A DNA stretch of 64,000 nucleotides from assembly GCF_040581485.1 (NCBI RefSeq), contig NC_090133.1, forward strand, positions 27,740,139-27,804,138. Direction: 5' to 3'. The DNA is from Linepithema humile (lineage: Eukaryota > Arthropoda > Insecta > Hymenoptera > Formicidae). Below, piece after piece: positions 37,341-48,681 of the stretch (the first letter of the stretch is position 1; every line of letters begins with the position of its first letter). The position numbers were made by a program, and so were the translations under genes. The notes below the pieces were generated by a model. It was not told the DNA's origin. It searched no databases and saw only the letters and a program-made list of their open reading frames with translations.

Positions 37341-40300
37341 CTACATCTTCACGCAGCGCAGAGTTTTTGACGGAATACGCGCGCTGAATTGGAAGGAGCC
37401 TTCCCGATGTCGCTCGACGTTGCCCTCCGCGCGATTTTCCGCGGACGACTCCGCGTCCCCGTCGAGATCGATAACGAACTCGCGATTGCCCATCAGCGTC
37501 TCGAGGCACATGCTTTTCTCCTTTATTCGCGAGCGCACCAGCATTTCTAGCGCGAAGAGATGCTCGTCGTGCACCTCCGGCAAATAACGGTGCATAAACT
37601 CAGCCAACCTGTAATCATTCGGGTAAACGCGCCGTCTTGTATTATTTGCGACGTTATTAACTAAGCGAAGTGTCAGATATTAAAATAACAATGACAGTGA
37701 ATTTATGTGTATGTTCACGTCGAGAATATACAGTGAGCTCCTCGCGTGTCTCTTACCGTAAGAGGTACTCGACATTGTGTCCGCTCGGACCGGAACACTC
37801 GGTGATTTGCTGCGCTATGGCCTGCAACGGCGCCTCGCCGAGCCAGTGCTCGTTCTTGCTGGTGGCGATGTAAATCGACACGAGAAATTGCCGGCTCCCG
37901 TCACGGCTATGAAATGTTCCTACAGTCGTTAGATAGCCGCCCAAAGCGCACTCGCGATTTTCCAAATAGGGCACCGCCGCGCTGTCCTTAATTTGGAACG
38001 CTCGTCCGTAAACCATGTCCTGTCATCGACAAAACAGATTTAGCAAAGCTATTTTCAACATCGATTAACTTTAATTGATGGTCCAAACGACAAACTCTTG
38101 TTATGCAGAACCGCTATGAAGAATGAAATATCGTCATCGAAAGAGAAAAAAGTGATGCACTCAATTCGCATGATATAATGTTAACTTAGTTTCTCCTTTG
38201 ATGAGGATATCTCGTCCCTGTTCACAATTCTTTCGACAAATTCGAACCGTCGATTAAAGTTAATCGATGTTAAGAGTAATCATCCTTACATTGATTTTTA
38301 TATTTTTCAGAAAATGTCGAAATTTATGGTATTAAAATTACTGTAATCACCTCTTTGTCTTCGATCAGCGTGGCGACCCGTCCAGGCTGTAACATAAAAA
38401 AAATGGTAACATTGTAGTATTCGATCTTATGAAAAAATTATAATTAACAAATACAGCCCGACAATTAAAAGAATAATAATAATAATAATCAATAATTAAA
38501 AAATCTTAGACGCTAAGAAACTCATCCCAAATCAACCAAACGAACCAATTAACTCTCAGATCTGATCAAACTTATTAAGGGGCTACATACACTTAGGTTA
38601 GTCGAGAAAAATCGATTTTTCAAAAATAATTTTTATTCGATAGTATAACCTTTGAACTATATTTCCTGAAATTTTCATCAAAAAATTTACAAAATTAACG
38701 CTTACAGCCTGCAATAGGCAGCTGATCGAAAGGTTAAGGGCCGATCCTTGCGCGCAGGTATAATACGTGATGTGTTAACAATGAACCTTCATTCTCGAGA
38801 ATTCCAAGATTTTTTGACCTGCTCAAGTAGTAGAAGCAAAACTATTTTTAATAGTGCAATAATCAGCTTTAATAGTGCAATAATCAGTGCAACATTCTGC
38901 TTGAGCTGAAGTTCGATTCGTTCTCTGCGGAATTGTGCTGCTATTATTTTAATTTTGACAAAAATATATAGAAGAAAGGTTCAAGGGAATTACTTCGCTC
39001 TGGAGAATGGAAAGAAGAAGATACCTCTTAAAAATAGGTGTCAAGTAAAAAAAAAAGTGCGAATGAAGTGTTTGTACCCGAAAAGAAAACTATTGACCAC
39101 CAAATCCTAAATTTTTTTACTGTTTTTACAACCATTTCGCAATACGTGAAATGAAGAAATTATGACAGTGATATAAAATTTGGGTTATAAAATTGTGCTT
39201 TTTAAATAAAATTCAAAAAACTCCATTTTGCAAAACTCCGACTTTCCGCGCAGAAAAACCGTGATTTTCGTGATAAATAAATAAAAAATTTAATTGTGTT
39301 AAAAATCCTTTTGATGAAGCATAATTTAGAACGAATTTATTGGAAAATATATTGCTAGATAAACTTAATTAATTAATTTTTAATAAAAGATTGTATTGCT
39401 ACGCGTCGGTCTATTTATTACATTACGTAATACAAGTTTGTAAGCAGAAAGTACATATCGCTCTCTTGCGAAAGTATACACATCTTATGTTAAACAAAAA
39501 GTAATGTATGACAACTAATCTCTCTTTGAAGATATCAATTACTACTGGTCTGTAACTGGCTTCCATTACATGTAATTTATACGTAAATGTAATATAAAAC
39601 GCATTACCACAGCATTCATTTCAAAAAAAAAGAAAAGTGGGGTGTATGATAAAAAAATATAAAGTAACTTTTCATGTGACTATCTTATAAGTCGTTTTAT
39701 GAATATGCGATTAGAATTCTTAGAAATCAGCTGCAATATTTTTTAATAATTTCAAGCATTTTCTGAAGATTTTAAAAACAACATTAACTTTTTAAAATAA
39801 TGCATTAAAACAACTTTTTTTTTTAAACAACATTAATTTTTTTAAATAATAAAGATAACGTTCTCTTTATTTTTCTTTCTTGTTCAAGGAAGCAAAAGAA
39901 AGGAAAAATAAAGAGAACAAAGAAGAGAGAAACAAAACACACAGCTTTCTTCGTGCGTTCGTTTTAAAATAAAATAAAACTTCACGGATACGCTATTTTT
40001 ATTCCGCGTTTATTACGTCCGCACAATGTCCTTCAAATAACGATTCACATGTATTTTTATCAAACTCATGTCGATGGACTCTTATCAAGACAAGTGCGTA
40101 ATAATGATCAATGTCACAATGAAACGTGTCTTTTCACGTGGAATGCAGTCAAGTCAGGAAAACACATATGCAAGCATTCTTCAACAACAAAATATTTGTC
40201 GTACTGATTTAAAAAAAATATGAATAAATAACACAAATAAGCATAAAATCAAGTTTTCCATTAAAGTATTATAAACGTGATTTATATCGGATTTCGTTCC

Positions 40301-42837
40301 TTGGTGCTACAAAAATTGTGATAAAGTGAAGAAATTTTAAATTTTTAATGCAGCCATGAATGTAACTTTAAATTTTCTTGTATATAATTTACATTTATAT
40401 AACTCATTAAATATTGATAGACTTAATGTTCAACATGCAAATTTCGTTATATAATGATAAACGGTTTTTAAAGAAATATTTACAGTTGTAGATAATTTTT
40501 AATGTTTAACTAAGAATGCGCGAGCATTTTCAAGTTGGTAATAAAATTGAAATATTAATAGAATTTTTATAATCATTTTTAAGGGGATCCTAGAGTCGTC
40601 TGTTAAAAACACTATACTTTTTTTGACTGTGTAGAATGAAAAATCCTTTTCTGTACTTAAAGCACATATGCTAATACAGTCTGGACGGTCGATTTGAAAA
40701 GATTTTTCATTCCACGCAGCCAAAAAAAAGAATTTTACAAAAAAATAGAAGGTAAAACAAGTATCGATCTGTTCTATTTTTTTACCTTAAACTAAAGATT
40801 AACTGCATAAACGAGAAACAAAAAAATACATAAATGTGTCGTTTACATCTTCTAATAGAGAAAAAAGTTATAATTTTGCTTTTGAATATGCTACAAAAAT
40901 CTTGATAAGTAAACACAATTTTAATTTCTAATCAACAAATATAAATTTCGTTTTTTGTATATAATTTACATTTATATAGCTTATCACATTCGAAATCAAT
41001 TAGTATTCAACATGTAAATTTAGTCACATGATAAATATAAAATGCATTTGTTAGGTAAATATTTATTTATAATTGTAAATCATTTTTTATTATTTTACTA
41101 AGAAAATGCATGCACACACATTTTTCAACTGAGATAATAGAATTGATATAATTATTGAAGTTTATAATGACTTTTAAAACAAAAATCACACACACGTACA
41201 TAAACGAACTAAAGCAAATGTGAGATAAATATGTTGTAAATATAGTTTACCTTTCGGTTATAACAAACAATTTTACTGTAATTAATCATGAAAGATATTT
41301 GATTACACGGTTACACGATTATTTACAACATGTGTGTGTGCAGATACATTTGTAATTATAACATTTTGCTTGCTATTTTATTTTAGTAGGGTTTATCACT
41401 CGGATATTCTTCCTAAAGTGCATAATTGTTCAATCTCTACTATCATGCGGATTATGTTATGTGCGCGGCAAGTATCATTATCAATAAACCAAATTGTTAC
41501 ATGAGATCACGTTGATAACATTAATATTACGAGCAATCGTTTAAAAATTTGAATAACTTCTTTTTTAGATTTGTTACAAAAAATACAGTAATGAGCTTTC
41601 ATAAATTTGTGAAACATAAATGTATAATAAATCTATAAATGTATAAAATGTTCTAATAAATATATAATTATATATTAATTAAGACTTAACAACCATATTT
41701 CTAAAGTACAAATATTCCTTTCATCGAAAGATTTTTTATAAAATTTTCCCCAAAAATCTATTTTTGTAGATATAATTTTATGTTTATAATCATTACAAAA
41801 GTATAAAATTACAATGTTAATTTATTGAGAATCGCTTCAATTAGAAGTTTGAGAGTAAGATTAATTTTTGTTTGTTAATTTTCCCATTTTGGTTCCCATT
41901 GTAATCATATGGCTACGTATTTAAAATTATGAAAAATAAAATATTATTTCCAGATATACATGTATATTTATATATGTTATTTCTATATCTGTGAATATGT
42001 AGCTCTGTGAATATCTGTCCATATCTGTGAATATTTTTAGTCTTGTATATGTCTCTAACATGTATTTCTAAATGTATTTATAAATTTCGCGATAAAATAA
42101 TAGAATATTATCATTTTCATTTTTCATCGTCAAAATTCGATGATAATAAAAGTTTAAAAATTATATTTTCTTGAAATATTTTAAATAAATTTACTAACCC
42201 AAAATTAAAAGAAAGGTTTTTATTAAGTTACTTTACAATGCAAATTATTGTACACGATTGCAATAAAAATAAAATTTGTTGCTAAATAGTAACAAATAAA
42301 AAAAGTCCTTCAACATTTTTAAAATGGCAAAAATTTTTTATGAATAATTTATTAATGTAATATGCACAAAAATATGAAAAAAAAATTTTGTAGCTGTTGA
42401 ATAACTTAGAAATGAAAGGATTAAATAAAAAGTGTGCACGCGTTTCTCTAAAATGGGTCCAGAATTAATATTAACATTTAAACGCCGCGTAGGTTTCGAT
42501 TAGCGTCGGAAAAATTTACATGTAATTTCGCCTTGCTACTGGCAAATTATACAATTTAAATGCAATTTTGCTTTATTGCCTAATTCAATTCACATTCTAC
42601 TTTTTGCATGTTGTCCATCGTTAAGATCGTAATACTTTAGCGATAATTAAAGAAAAAAGATTGAAGATTTACCTTTTCAGTCGTCCCGCGATGTGTAATG
42701 CTACCTTGCCAGAAGCGTCTGCCGAAGCCCTTCACATAGCCCATCATGCTTTTAGTGTACAAGAAGCCAGGATCCCAGCAGAGCGATCCATATCCGAACA
42801 CCCACGGCTTGTTGTCGGTATCTTGCCTATTTTCCAT
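37341..42837 (-). CDS. CHAC2: ChaC-type glutathione-specific gamma-glutamylcyclotransferase
   Basis: Cytosolic enzyme that cleaves glutathione to 5-oxoproline and Cys-Gly. Coding exons in transcript order: 42673-42837, 38351-38386, 37757-38019, 37341-37608, giving about 243 residues. All junctions are GT-AG and keep frame. I start at MENRQ because family similarity begins soon after; an in-frame ATG lies 30 nt upstream. The substrate-loop motif VFGYGSLCW is near residue 16. The 12-residue exon encodes PGRVATLIEDKE, a diagnostic ChaC block. The conserved glutamate is in ENRECALGGY, and SGHNVEYLLRLAEFM matches the family C-terminal core. The last 40-odd residues extend beyond the vertebrate CHAC2 end and are Glu/Arg-rich. 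CHAC1 versus CHAC2 assignment is uncertain because insects usually carry one ChaC gene. Intron 1 is 4.3 kb and full of repeats. Confidence 0.9.
38847..38887. repeat. Tandem duplication, 21-bp period
   Basis: Two perfect copies of TTTAATAGTGCAATAATCAG separated by one base, in ChaC intron 1. Confidence 0.9.
40583..40786. mobile_element. TTAA-flanked hairpin element (piggyBac-like MITE candidate), 204 bp
   Basis: Bounded by TTAA at 40579-40582 and 40787-40790. Flanking sequence on both sides continues the local repeat, whose other copy (40890-41215) has a single TTAA at the matching place and lacks the 204 bp. The element holds a long imperfect hairpin (arms 40617-40651 and 40696-40730). The ends (GGGG... 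and ...ACC) do not form a clean terminal inverted repeat of piggyBac type, so the superfamily is unsure. It has no coding capacity. Confidence 0.55.
40617..40730. repeat. Long imperfect hairpin
   Basis: Arms of about 35 nt (40617-40651 and 40696-40730) share a TGAAAAATC core and pair with only a few mismatches and one 1-nt offset, around a loop of about 44 nt. Either strand could fold as RNA; it lies in the ChaC intron. Confidence 0.85.
40890..41215 (+). repeat. Diverged local duplication, copy 2 (empty site)
   Basis: Colinear with 40306-40815 but without the 204-bp insertion. At the equivalent position it reads CTTTTAAAACAAAA, continuing to ACATAAACGA as in copy 1. Confidence 0.65.
41985..42034. 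repeat. Short imperfect repeat of ATATCTGTGAATAT
   Basis: Two full copies and an intervening partial copy within 50 bp of the ChaC intron. Confidence 0.8.
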
Positions 42838-42867
42838 TTTTGTGTCAGTTGTGAAAAATGAAATCAA

Positions 42868-44309
42868 GCAACAAGTAATTCACGTTTCTCTATTTGTACG
42901 TGTTTCTTCTTTACTTCTTTAACTTTATTGTGTTCAATGCTACTTTAATTGTTCAATTCTTTAATTATATTCTATTGTCGTCTCTTCTGTATTTTTCTCA
43001 CAATGCCCATATTGTCAGCAATATATAGAGCGCTCAATGTCACAGTGCCTTTTATAAAGTCCGCAGCTTCAAGCGTCAGATAATAATAATTAAATTCAAA
43101 TTAAATTCCAATTCTTTGACGCTCTATGATATACTTTTCCACTTGTCATTAATAATTCGTTGTCAGTTTTTCGCAATGAATGATTTGGAACATGATTTCT
43201 ACATGTATTCTTCTATTCGAAAAATCACAAGATAATCACAGATTTCGCTTTCCTCGCACTTGGAAAGCAAATTAACAAATTACTATACAATTTCCTATTA
43301 TGCAGTTGATTCGAACGGCAGATTATGCTCGAGTAAAAAAGTTTTACTAAAAATTCGGCTTTCTCGAATGATTACTTTTCGCTTCTGCCAGGTGGAGAAA
43401 ACCAGTTTCAGATAATTTTTTATCTTCTCGCGAATATGGTAGATGTGAAAAATTTTTTTATCAAAACGAAGATTATCTTTTTCTCGCCTCACGTCATCAG
43501 ATCTTCATCGATCAGCAACAACTCACGTGGTCGAGCGTAGGTCTCGGGCTTTTGGCAGCTCGGCTTGCGCCAGTTCTTGATCATCTGGCTAGTAACGGAT
43601 GTCGCGCTCGTTCTCGCTTGTATCTCTGAATCCCCCGCGGGCTAACTCGCCGTGACTCCAATTTGCCAATTCGCGATGTGGCTCGATGACGCTAGTCGGC
43701 GATTTCTATAGCGTTGTAAGCGATGACGTCCCTGCTTCGTGATCATCGTTGTTGTTAATTTCCTTGCTCCATAACGATTCACTGTCTCGTTAAACAAAAT
43801 CGATCTTCGATCAGTTAGTGGGTCGGCGAGACATCTGTTTCGAAAAGATTAATCTTCTGGAATTTTTGGCAGGAATTTGTGCGAACGAATTGAATTTTCG
43901 ATACATTTGAAGGACCGCGGCAGAAGGAGTCATGTGACAAGATTCGACGCGGACTGTCGACAGACTGTTAGGTCTCTGCCGACTGACGTTCGGTGACCGC
44001 GCGCCAAAAGAAGGAAGAAAGAGACGCAGAGAGCGCGACGATCAGAAAGGACGGAGAAAATCGGTATAGTACACGGTGTACACGCCAACGGAGCTCGTGT
44101 GGTGGGGATGGATGATGAAACACGCCGCTCGATTGACGCATCGTTCCGGATGTGCGTGAGCATTCATTTATCGAATCAAGCCGGAGGTAACACGCCGGCA
44201 CATGCCATCCGAGTGTACATACGCGTTTTGGAATATTTATATTTTTCTTATATTTAAAACAAAAATTACGCACACGTAGAATTCGGTTAAATAAAATGTT
44301 CCGATCCGA
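42868..44309. other. Upstream region of ChaC, probable 5' UTR/promoter
   Basis: No domain-bearing frame. A GC-richer island at about 43.5-44.2 kb, the only one between ChaC and HSPBP1, is the likely ChaC promoter or non-coding first exon on the minus strand. The open frames in it are arginine/serine-rich with no recognisable motif. Confidence 0.4.
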
Positions 44310-44315
44310 TTTATT
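44310..44315 (-). terminator. Candidate HSPBP1 poly(A) signal
   Basis: AATAAA on the minus strand (TTTATT on plus), 200 nt after the HSPBP1 stop codon. Confidence 0.5.
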
Positions 44316-44514
44316 TGGTGTATTCAGTAAGACACTTTCATCGGGTTTTATGATGTATTACATTACAATGTATCGTGTATTTCTTTTAATTACAAATATC
44401 CAAAACTACAGTTAAAACTGTCAAGATGTTAGATTTACAAAACAAGCTAGTGACTTATGATATACAAAACAGATTATTATGATTATTTGAAGGACAGACT
44501 ATAATACAGGTTGG

Positions 44515-46192
44515 TTATCTCTCTTGATGCGTGTCGGGTTCGAAAAATACTTTGTCCAGTAGTTCGGAACACATATCTATCTCGTCTTGATTCTCTTCTG
44601 GCTTCAATTCTGTCAATAATTGTTCCAAGGTGGATCTTAAACACAACTGCGGCCGGCGGCATTCCTTCAATGCCGGCAAGAAGTTATCGTTCACCATACC
44701 ACTCAATACTCTTAACAACTGTTCCCTGCAATAAAAAATGATATATCCGTTTTATATTGGAACAATAATACGTGGAACCTAATATTACTAATAATGTCAC
44801 AATTTAATATTAGAGAACAAAACACTGTCTCAAAATGTTGCATTACCTGACTGCAGGCTGCAAATTCATTCTACCCAAGAGTCCCGCTGCTTGCTCTATG
44901 AATCCCATTTTCACTAAAGTATATTTTACATCGCTCGAATCATCCTTATTGCACAAGCTGGAAAGTAGGAACGCAGATTTTATCTGTAGTTTCTCCACTG
45001 GACTCTGCATCGCGCGTAAAAGCACCGAATAACCGTCGTTTGTGTTCATATGCTGTAACGATGCTGGATGTCCTCTGACGATACCTGTGTTTGAAACATT
45101 ATCAATGCGATAAAAATCAAACATTTAAGTAGAAAATTTAGAAACTAAGTTGTAAGTTGTTCCGTTACTTACATGACACTGCGTACAAAGCTTTTATTCT
45201 TGCCTGTTCCGATGGATCTGTATCAATCATAGCCAACAATATTGGAAATACACCAATTTCTAGCAACTTTTCTTGACAAAACGGATTATTTTGTGCTAAT
45301 TCGGCGATTATATCAGCTATCCGCCATCTGATGTTACTGTGCGAGGAATTCAGGCATGGTTGGAATATCAAGAAACCTCCGATCTTATAAAAATCATTGG
45401 CTACGTCAATGTTATCCACAAAATCTGCCATTTTCTCCAATGTGTTTTCGTACTCTGACGCGTCATCATCAGATCGTAGATTAATAACATTAGACAAGAT
45501 TTTTACAGATTTTTGTAATTCGTCTATAACATTTACTGTTAATGACGATAATGCATTGTCCAAGAACGTTTTTTTCTACAACATACAGATACAAATATTA
45601 GTATATATAAGCAATAAAGAATTTAAAAATACGTGTAATCTTAATTAAATTAATAATACGTTAAGTATAAAACCTTATTTGTTATCAAATATCAAATTCA
45701 ATAAGAAAAGTAGGCTGTTAATAATAATTATATGTACCAAAAAAGATCACATTGATAATCGAAACATGTCAAAGAATGATCACACGATAACCTACATTTG
45801 GCAATGACCTAATAGCCTACTTTCCTTATTAATTTTAATTAGTCTAATTAATTAAACTGCATACTTCTTGATCCAAAGGATAAACTGGTGGTTTATTCTC
45901 CGTGTCCTCAGACTGTGCCGCGTCCATAGCATATTTGAGTAATCCTTGCAAGTTAGTCGGCTGTCTCGGCTGATTTGGTAATGGTTGTGGCGAACTTGTT
46001 TCGGCATTATTTGAGGTGGACGGGCCTTCGATAGACAGCGGCCTTGCGCTGCTATTCGAATGACTCTGATCATCCTTTTTCGGTGCTTCACTGTTAGAAC
46101 TGAAAGACAAAAGATTATTATGTTGCAAAAAATATATATCAAATTTAGGTTAGTCACGCTATCAAATACAACATTAATACATACTTGCTCAT
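44515..46192 (-). CDS. HSPBP1: Hsp70-binding protein 1 (HspBP1/Fes1 nucleotide-exchange factor)
   Basis: Armadillo-repeat cochaperone that binds the Hsp70 ATPase domain and promotes ADP release. Five coding exons in transcript order: 46185-46192, 45865-46099, 45173-45575, 44847-45084, 44515-44725, totalling about 364 residues, close to the family's usual size. Exon 1 holds only ATGAGCAA before GTATGT, and the acceptor TTTCAG completes the third codon. The N-terminus is Ser/Pro-rich and low complexity, then LQGLLKYAMDAAQ starts the Fes1/HspBP1 domain. NIRWRIADIIAELAQNNP and QIKSAFLLSSLC are the conserved armadillo cores, and the C-terminus CRRPQLCLRSTLEQLL matches the vertebrate layout. It is tandem with TAF10 on the same strand. 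Its 5' flank carries a heat-shock element and TATA box. Confidence 0.95.
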
Positions 46193-46300
46193 GTTGATAT
46201 CACGCTGTTTTGCGAATGATGCACCCATCAAATGAACAAACACTCCGAATGAATCTTATCGTGATCGAGCTTCAACTACTTATCATGATTCTATGGATTC

Positions 46301-46309
46301 CTTTTTATA
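46301..46309 (-). promoter_or_regulatory. TATA box upstream of HSPBP1
   Basis: TATAAAAAG on the minus strand, about 110 nt upstream of the ATG. It is correctly placed between the heat-shock element and the start codon for a TSS near 46275. Confidence 0.65.
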
Positions 46310-46386
46310 GGTTTCGTATTTACAGCGCTCAGTAAACCAACACATGTCTAACCAGTATAGCCAACTAATTGATTATCGAAGTTTAC

Positions 46387-46411
46387 AGAATCTTCGAGAC
46401 TCTTCTAGAAA
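46387..46411 (-). promoter_or_regulatory. Heat-shock element, five contiguous pentamers
   Basis: The 25 bp read as alternating pentamers AGAAT-CTTCG-AGACT-CTTCT-AGAAA. Four fit nGAAn/nTTCn exactly and the central one has GAC in place of GAA. Three or more alternating units suffice for HSF trimer binding in known promoters. It lies about 80 bp upstream of the TATA box and 195 bp upstream of the HSPBP1 start. Confidence 0.75.
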
Positions 46412-46821
46412 TTAAGGGTATATCCATATACCCTCGCATAAGGAAACGAAAGGAAATCAACCAATCATGTGTCAATATAAAGAATACTGTTTTTTACATT
46501 ATACACATAATTTGTGACAATTTTGTATAAAATGAATAATCGAGCAGATGTATGTCTTGCGAAAATAAATATTGTTACATTAAATTTTTTAAACATTTAA
46601 TTATTTTGACAAGTTATGTTTACAGTATATTATCTGTGAAAATGTTCCGTTTAAACTTGAATTTTTAATTAATAACGTATCAATACTCTAAAGGCTCTAA
46701 AGTATTACAAACGTATAAGAGATTGTATCATTTTATTATTTTAATGTTACACTTATTTAAAAAAAAAAAAAAACTGCACAATTATTCAAATATTACAATG
46801 TAATTGATAATATGTATCATT

Positions 46822-46827
46822 TTTATT
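46822..46827 (-). terminator. Candidate TAF10 poly(A) signal
   Basis: AATAAA on the minus strand, about 125 nt after the TAF10 stop. Confidence 0.5.
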
Positions 46828-46952
46828 CTATTAAATATATTTTCTAGCCTTAAAAATATTAAAATAATGGATATATAACATCACTAATAAAAATAAAAAT
46901 ATTACAATGTGATGAATATATCCAATTGTACAGATAATTTCTTATCAATGGA

Positions 46953-47575
46953 TCAGACAAAGTAATGTGGTTTCTTGACTATTATGCCATATTCCGCAAC
47001 TGCTGGTGTCAGATCTTCCATAGTCAACGTGTAACGCCGGTCCTTTCCCTTCGTTTTTGTATTCTGATTAGCACCACGTGTTTTACAGTGCTGCAGAGCA
47101 TCATTGGCAATCTCTGAGATAAATTTTTGTGCTGCTAGAGATACTAAACGTACTCTAAAATAAGACCATCAATGTATCATGACATTAAAATCACTGAATA
47201 GATATCAAGTTTTTAATTAAAAAATAAAATATATAATAAAATAGTATATTGTCATATTCTTACATCCTCGGGTCAGTGGTGTTGAAACCAGCAGTGTGCA
47301 AGTAATGTTCGCTGATGGCATCAGGTACCTGATATACAACATAAAAATTGAACATATAGAATACACAATGCATTTGTAGAACACATTTTTCACAGTGTAT
47401 TTTATAAAATGTGTAAAACGGTTTCTTTAGGAAATATTTCATCAAGAAGAAAGCTTATTAATACCGTGGGTGTATAATCCTCTAATTGCAAAAGAAAGTC
47501 TGACAACGGTTGTCCGGCAGTCTTGTTATCCTCATTGTAAATCGGTGGCGTTTCCCGTGCAGGATTTTCTGCCAT
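46953..47575 (-). CDS. Taf10: TAF10, histone-fold subunit of TFIID and SAGA
   Basis: Small histone-fold protein shared by TFIID and SAGA. Exons in transcript order: 47465-47575, 47264-47328, 46953-47154, giving 125 residues. Start MAENPARE is chosen because an upstream in-frame ATG adds only a non-conserved stretch. LSDFLLQLEDYTPTVPDA is the family N-terminal block (exon 1/2 junction at TPT|VPD), followed by YLHTAGFNTTDPRIVRLV, then QKFISEIANDALQHCK and DRRYTLTMEDLTPAVAEYGI, matching the conserved TAF10 core. The acidic/Gly-rich N-terminal extension of some orthologues is absent, so this is a short form. It is head-to-head with the zinc-finger gene, whose ATG is 1.1 kb away. Confidence 0.95.
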
Positions 47576-48681
47576 TTTTTTATGCAATACGAAAGAGTAA
47601 ACAATTGTACTATAAACGCTTTTTAACCTATTACTAAACACAGAGAATAACAGAACTATTTATAACGCCACAAACTTGTGGCAAGCCTGTTACCAGCAAG
47701 AGACTTTTATCACACATTGCTACCAACTTCATTTCTTTTAAAATAACTAATTTCATTTACTTATTAAATTGATAAAATTTTCCATGACAATGTTATTATG
47801 TCATTAACACAATCTTTCATTTATCAATTAATCTTGATTTCTTTGAACTGTAAATGTTTTTTCATATATCATTAAATGTTTATATTTATTGTAAAAAGTC
47901 TAGTTATTTAATAAACAAAATCTCTACAAGCTCACTCAAAGCAGTGTCATCTTTTGGTTAACTAAAACAACATAACAATTGTACATTGATGATGAGTGTA
48001 CCGACTGCAAAAGATGGCACTGCTTCGATAATACATCTCTAAATTTTTGGAAAGTTTTTTGTTGCAAAATTCAAAATTATTAAAAAAATTTAAAAACAAC
48101 GTCTTTTTTCGGACGTTTTTAGAACATCCTAAAAAAGATGTCTTATTTGAGACCTTTTTCGATATATTCTTTCCCTCATGCTGCTTGCTGCTGCGTCTCA
48201 AATCTGGCGTCACTGATGTAGTTCGAGTTCAATCAGTGACGCATAAATGCACGCAGGCGCGGTGTGCTCTCGTGGAATTCGATGTTTTTTTTTTTTGTTC
48301 CAAACAAACGCTGCAACAAATATATATGTTTTCGTGGGTATGCTGTGGAGTACGTGAATACGTGCGGCCTTTTATTTGCCGTTCGAGAGAACGGAGAAAA
48401 TAATCATCGAGCGATCGGACCACATTTGATCGATTGTGTCTGTCGTAGAGCGAGAGCAACAAGTCGTCTCGCGCTATAGCACTCTTGGTTGCGAATTCTC
48501 ACAACGAGCGAGGACAACATGTCCGCTGTGATCCGGGCTAGCGTTAGCCGTGACAATTTACTGTGTACGAACGGCGCGATACGATGATACACACGCAATT
48601 GCGGTTCTAGGAACGCGATGCGTCTTTGCACGTCGATGGTGGTCGCGGCGTACGACGATTTCCCACGTGCATTGAATAAGG
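47576..48681. other. Divergent promoter region between TAF10 and the ZAD zinc-finger gene
   Basis: About 1.1 kb without a supported frame. The TAF10-proximal half is AT-rich; the half next to the zinc-finger gene is richer in CpG and carries a perfect inverted repeat at 48207. Probably holds the 5' UTRs of both genes. Confidence 0.6.
48207..48242. promoter_or_regulatory. Perfect inverted repeat in divergent promoter
   Basis: Arms GCGTCACTGA and TCAGTGACGC are separated by 16 bp. Each arm contains a TGACGC-type half-site reminiscent of bZIP sites; the binding protein is unknown. It is 440 bp upstream of the zinc-finger start codon. Confidence 0.5.

Larger units (their letters stand above)
40306..40815 (+). 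repeat. Diverged local duplication, copy 1 (interrupted)
   Basis: Starts GCTACAAAAATTGTGATAA and shares many blocks in order with 40890-41215, for example the exact TTGTATATAATTTACATT block and the closely similar ACTAAGAA...GCATTTTCAA and GCATAAACGA blocks. A 204-bp TTAA-flanked insertion splits this copy. Identity is moderate, estimated by eye. Confidence 0.65.
38387..42672 (-). other. ChaC intron 1, repeat-laden
   Basis: AT-rich 4.3-kb intron with no recognised coding exon. It carries a 21-bp tandem duplication (38847-38887), a diverged local duplication (40306-40815 and 40890-41215), a TTAA-flanked hairpin insertion inside the first copy, and a small ATATCTGTGAATAT repeat (41985-42034). 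A second TTAAGGGG motif at 38575 may mark the end of another element. Confidence 0.75.

Noticed and set aside
37210..37509. 99-codon minus-strand frame overlapping the last ChaC exon
   Set aside because: It is in a different frame from the ChaC exon, which has family similarity and correct splicing.
43994..44002. TGACNNNGC antioxidant-response-like core upstream of ChaC
   Set aside because: A nine-base degenerate motif is expected by chance at this length; not reported as a regulatory site.
43930..44273. Minus-strand frames in the CpG-rich island
   Set aside because: No domain and no continuity with ChaC exons; more likely ChaC promoter or non-coding exon.
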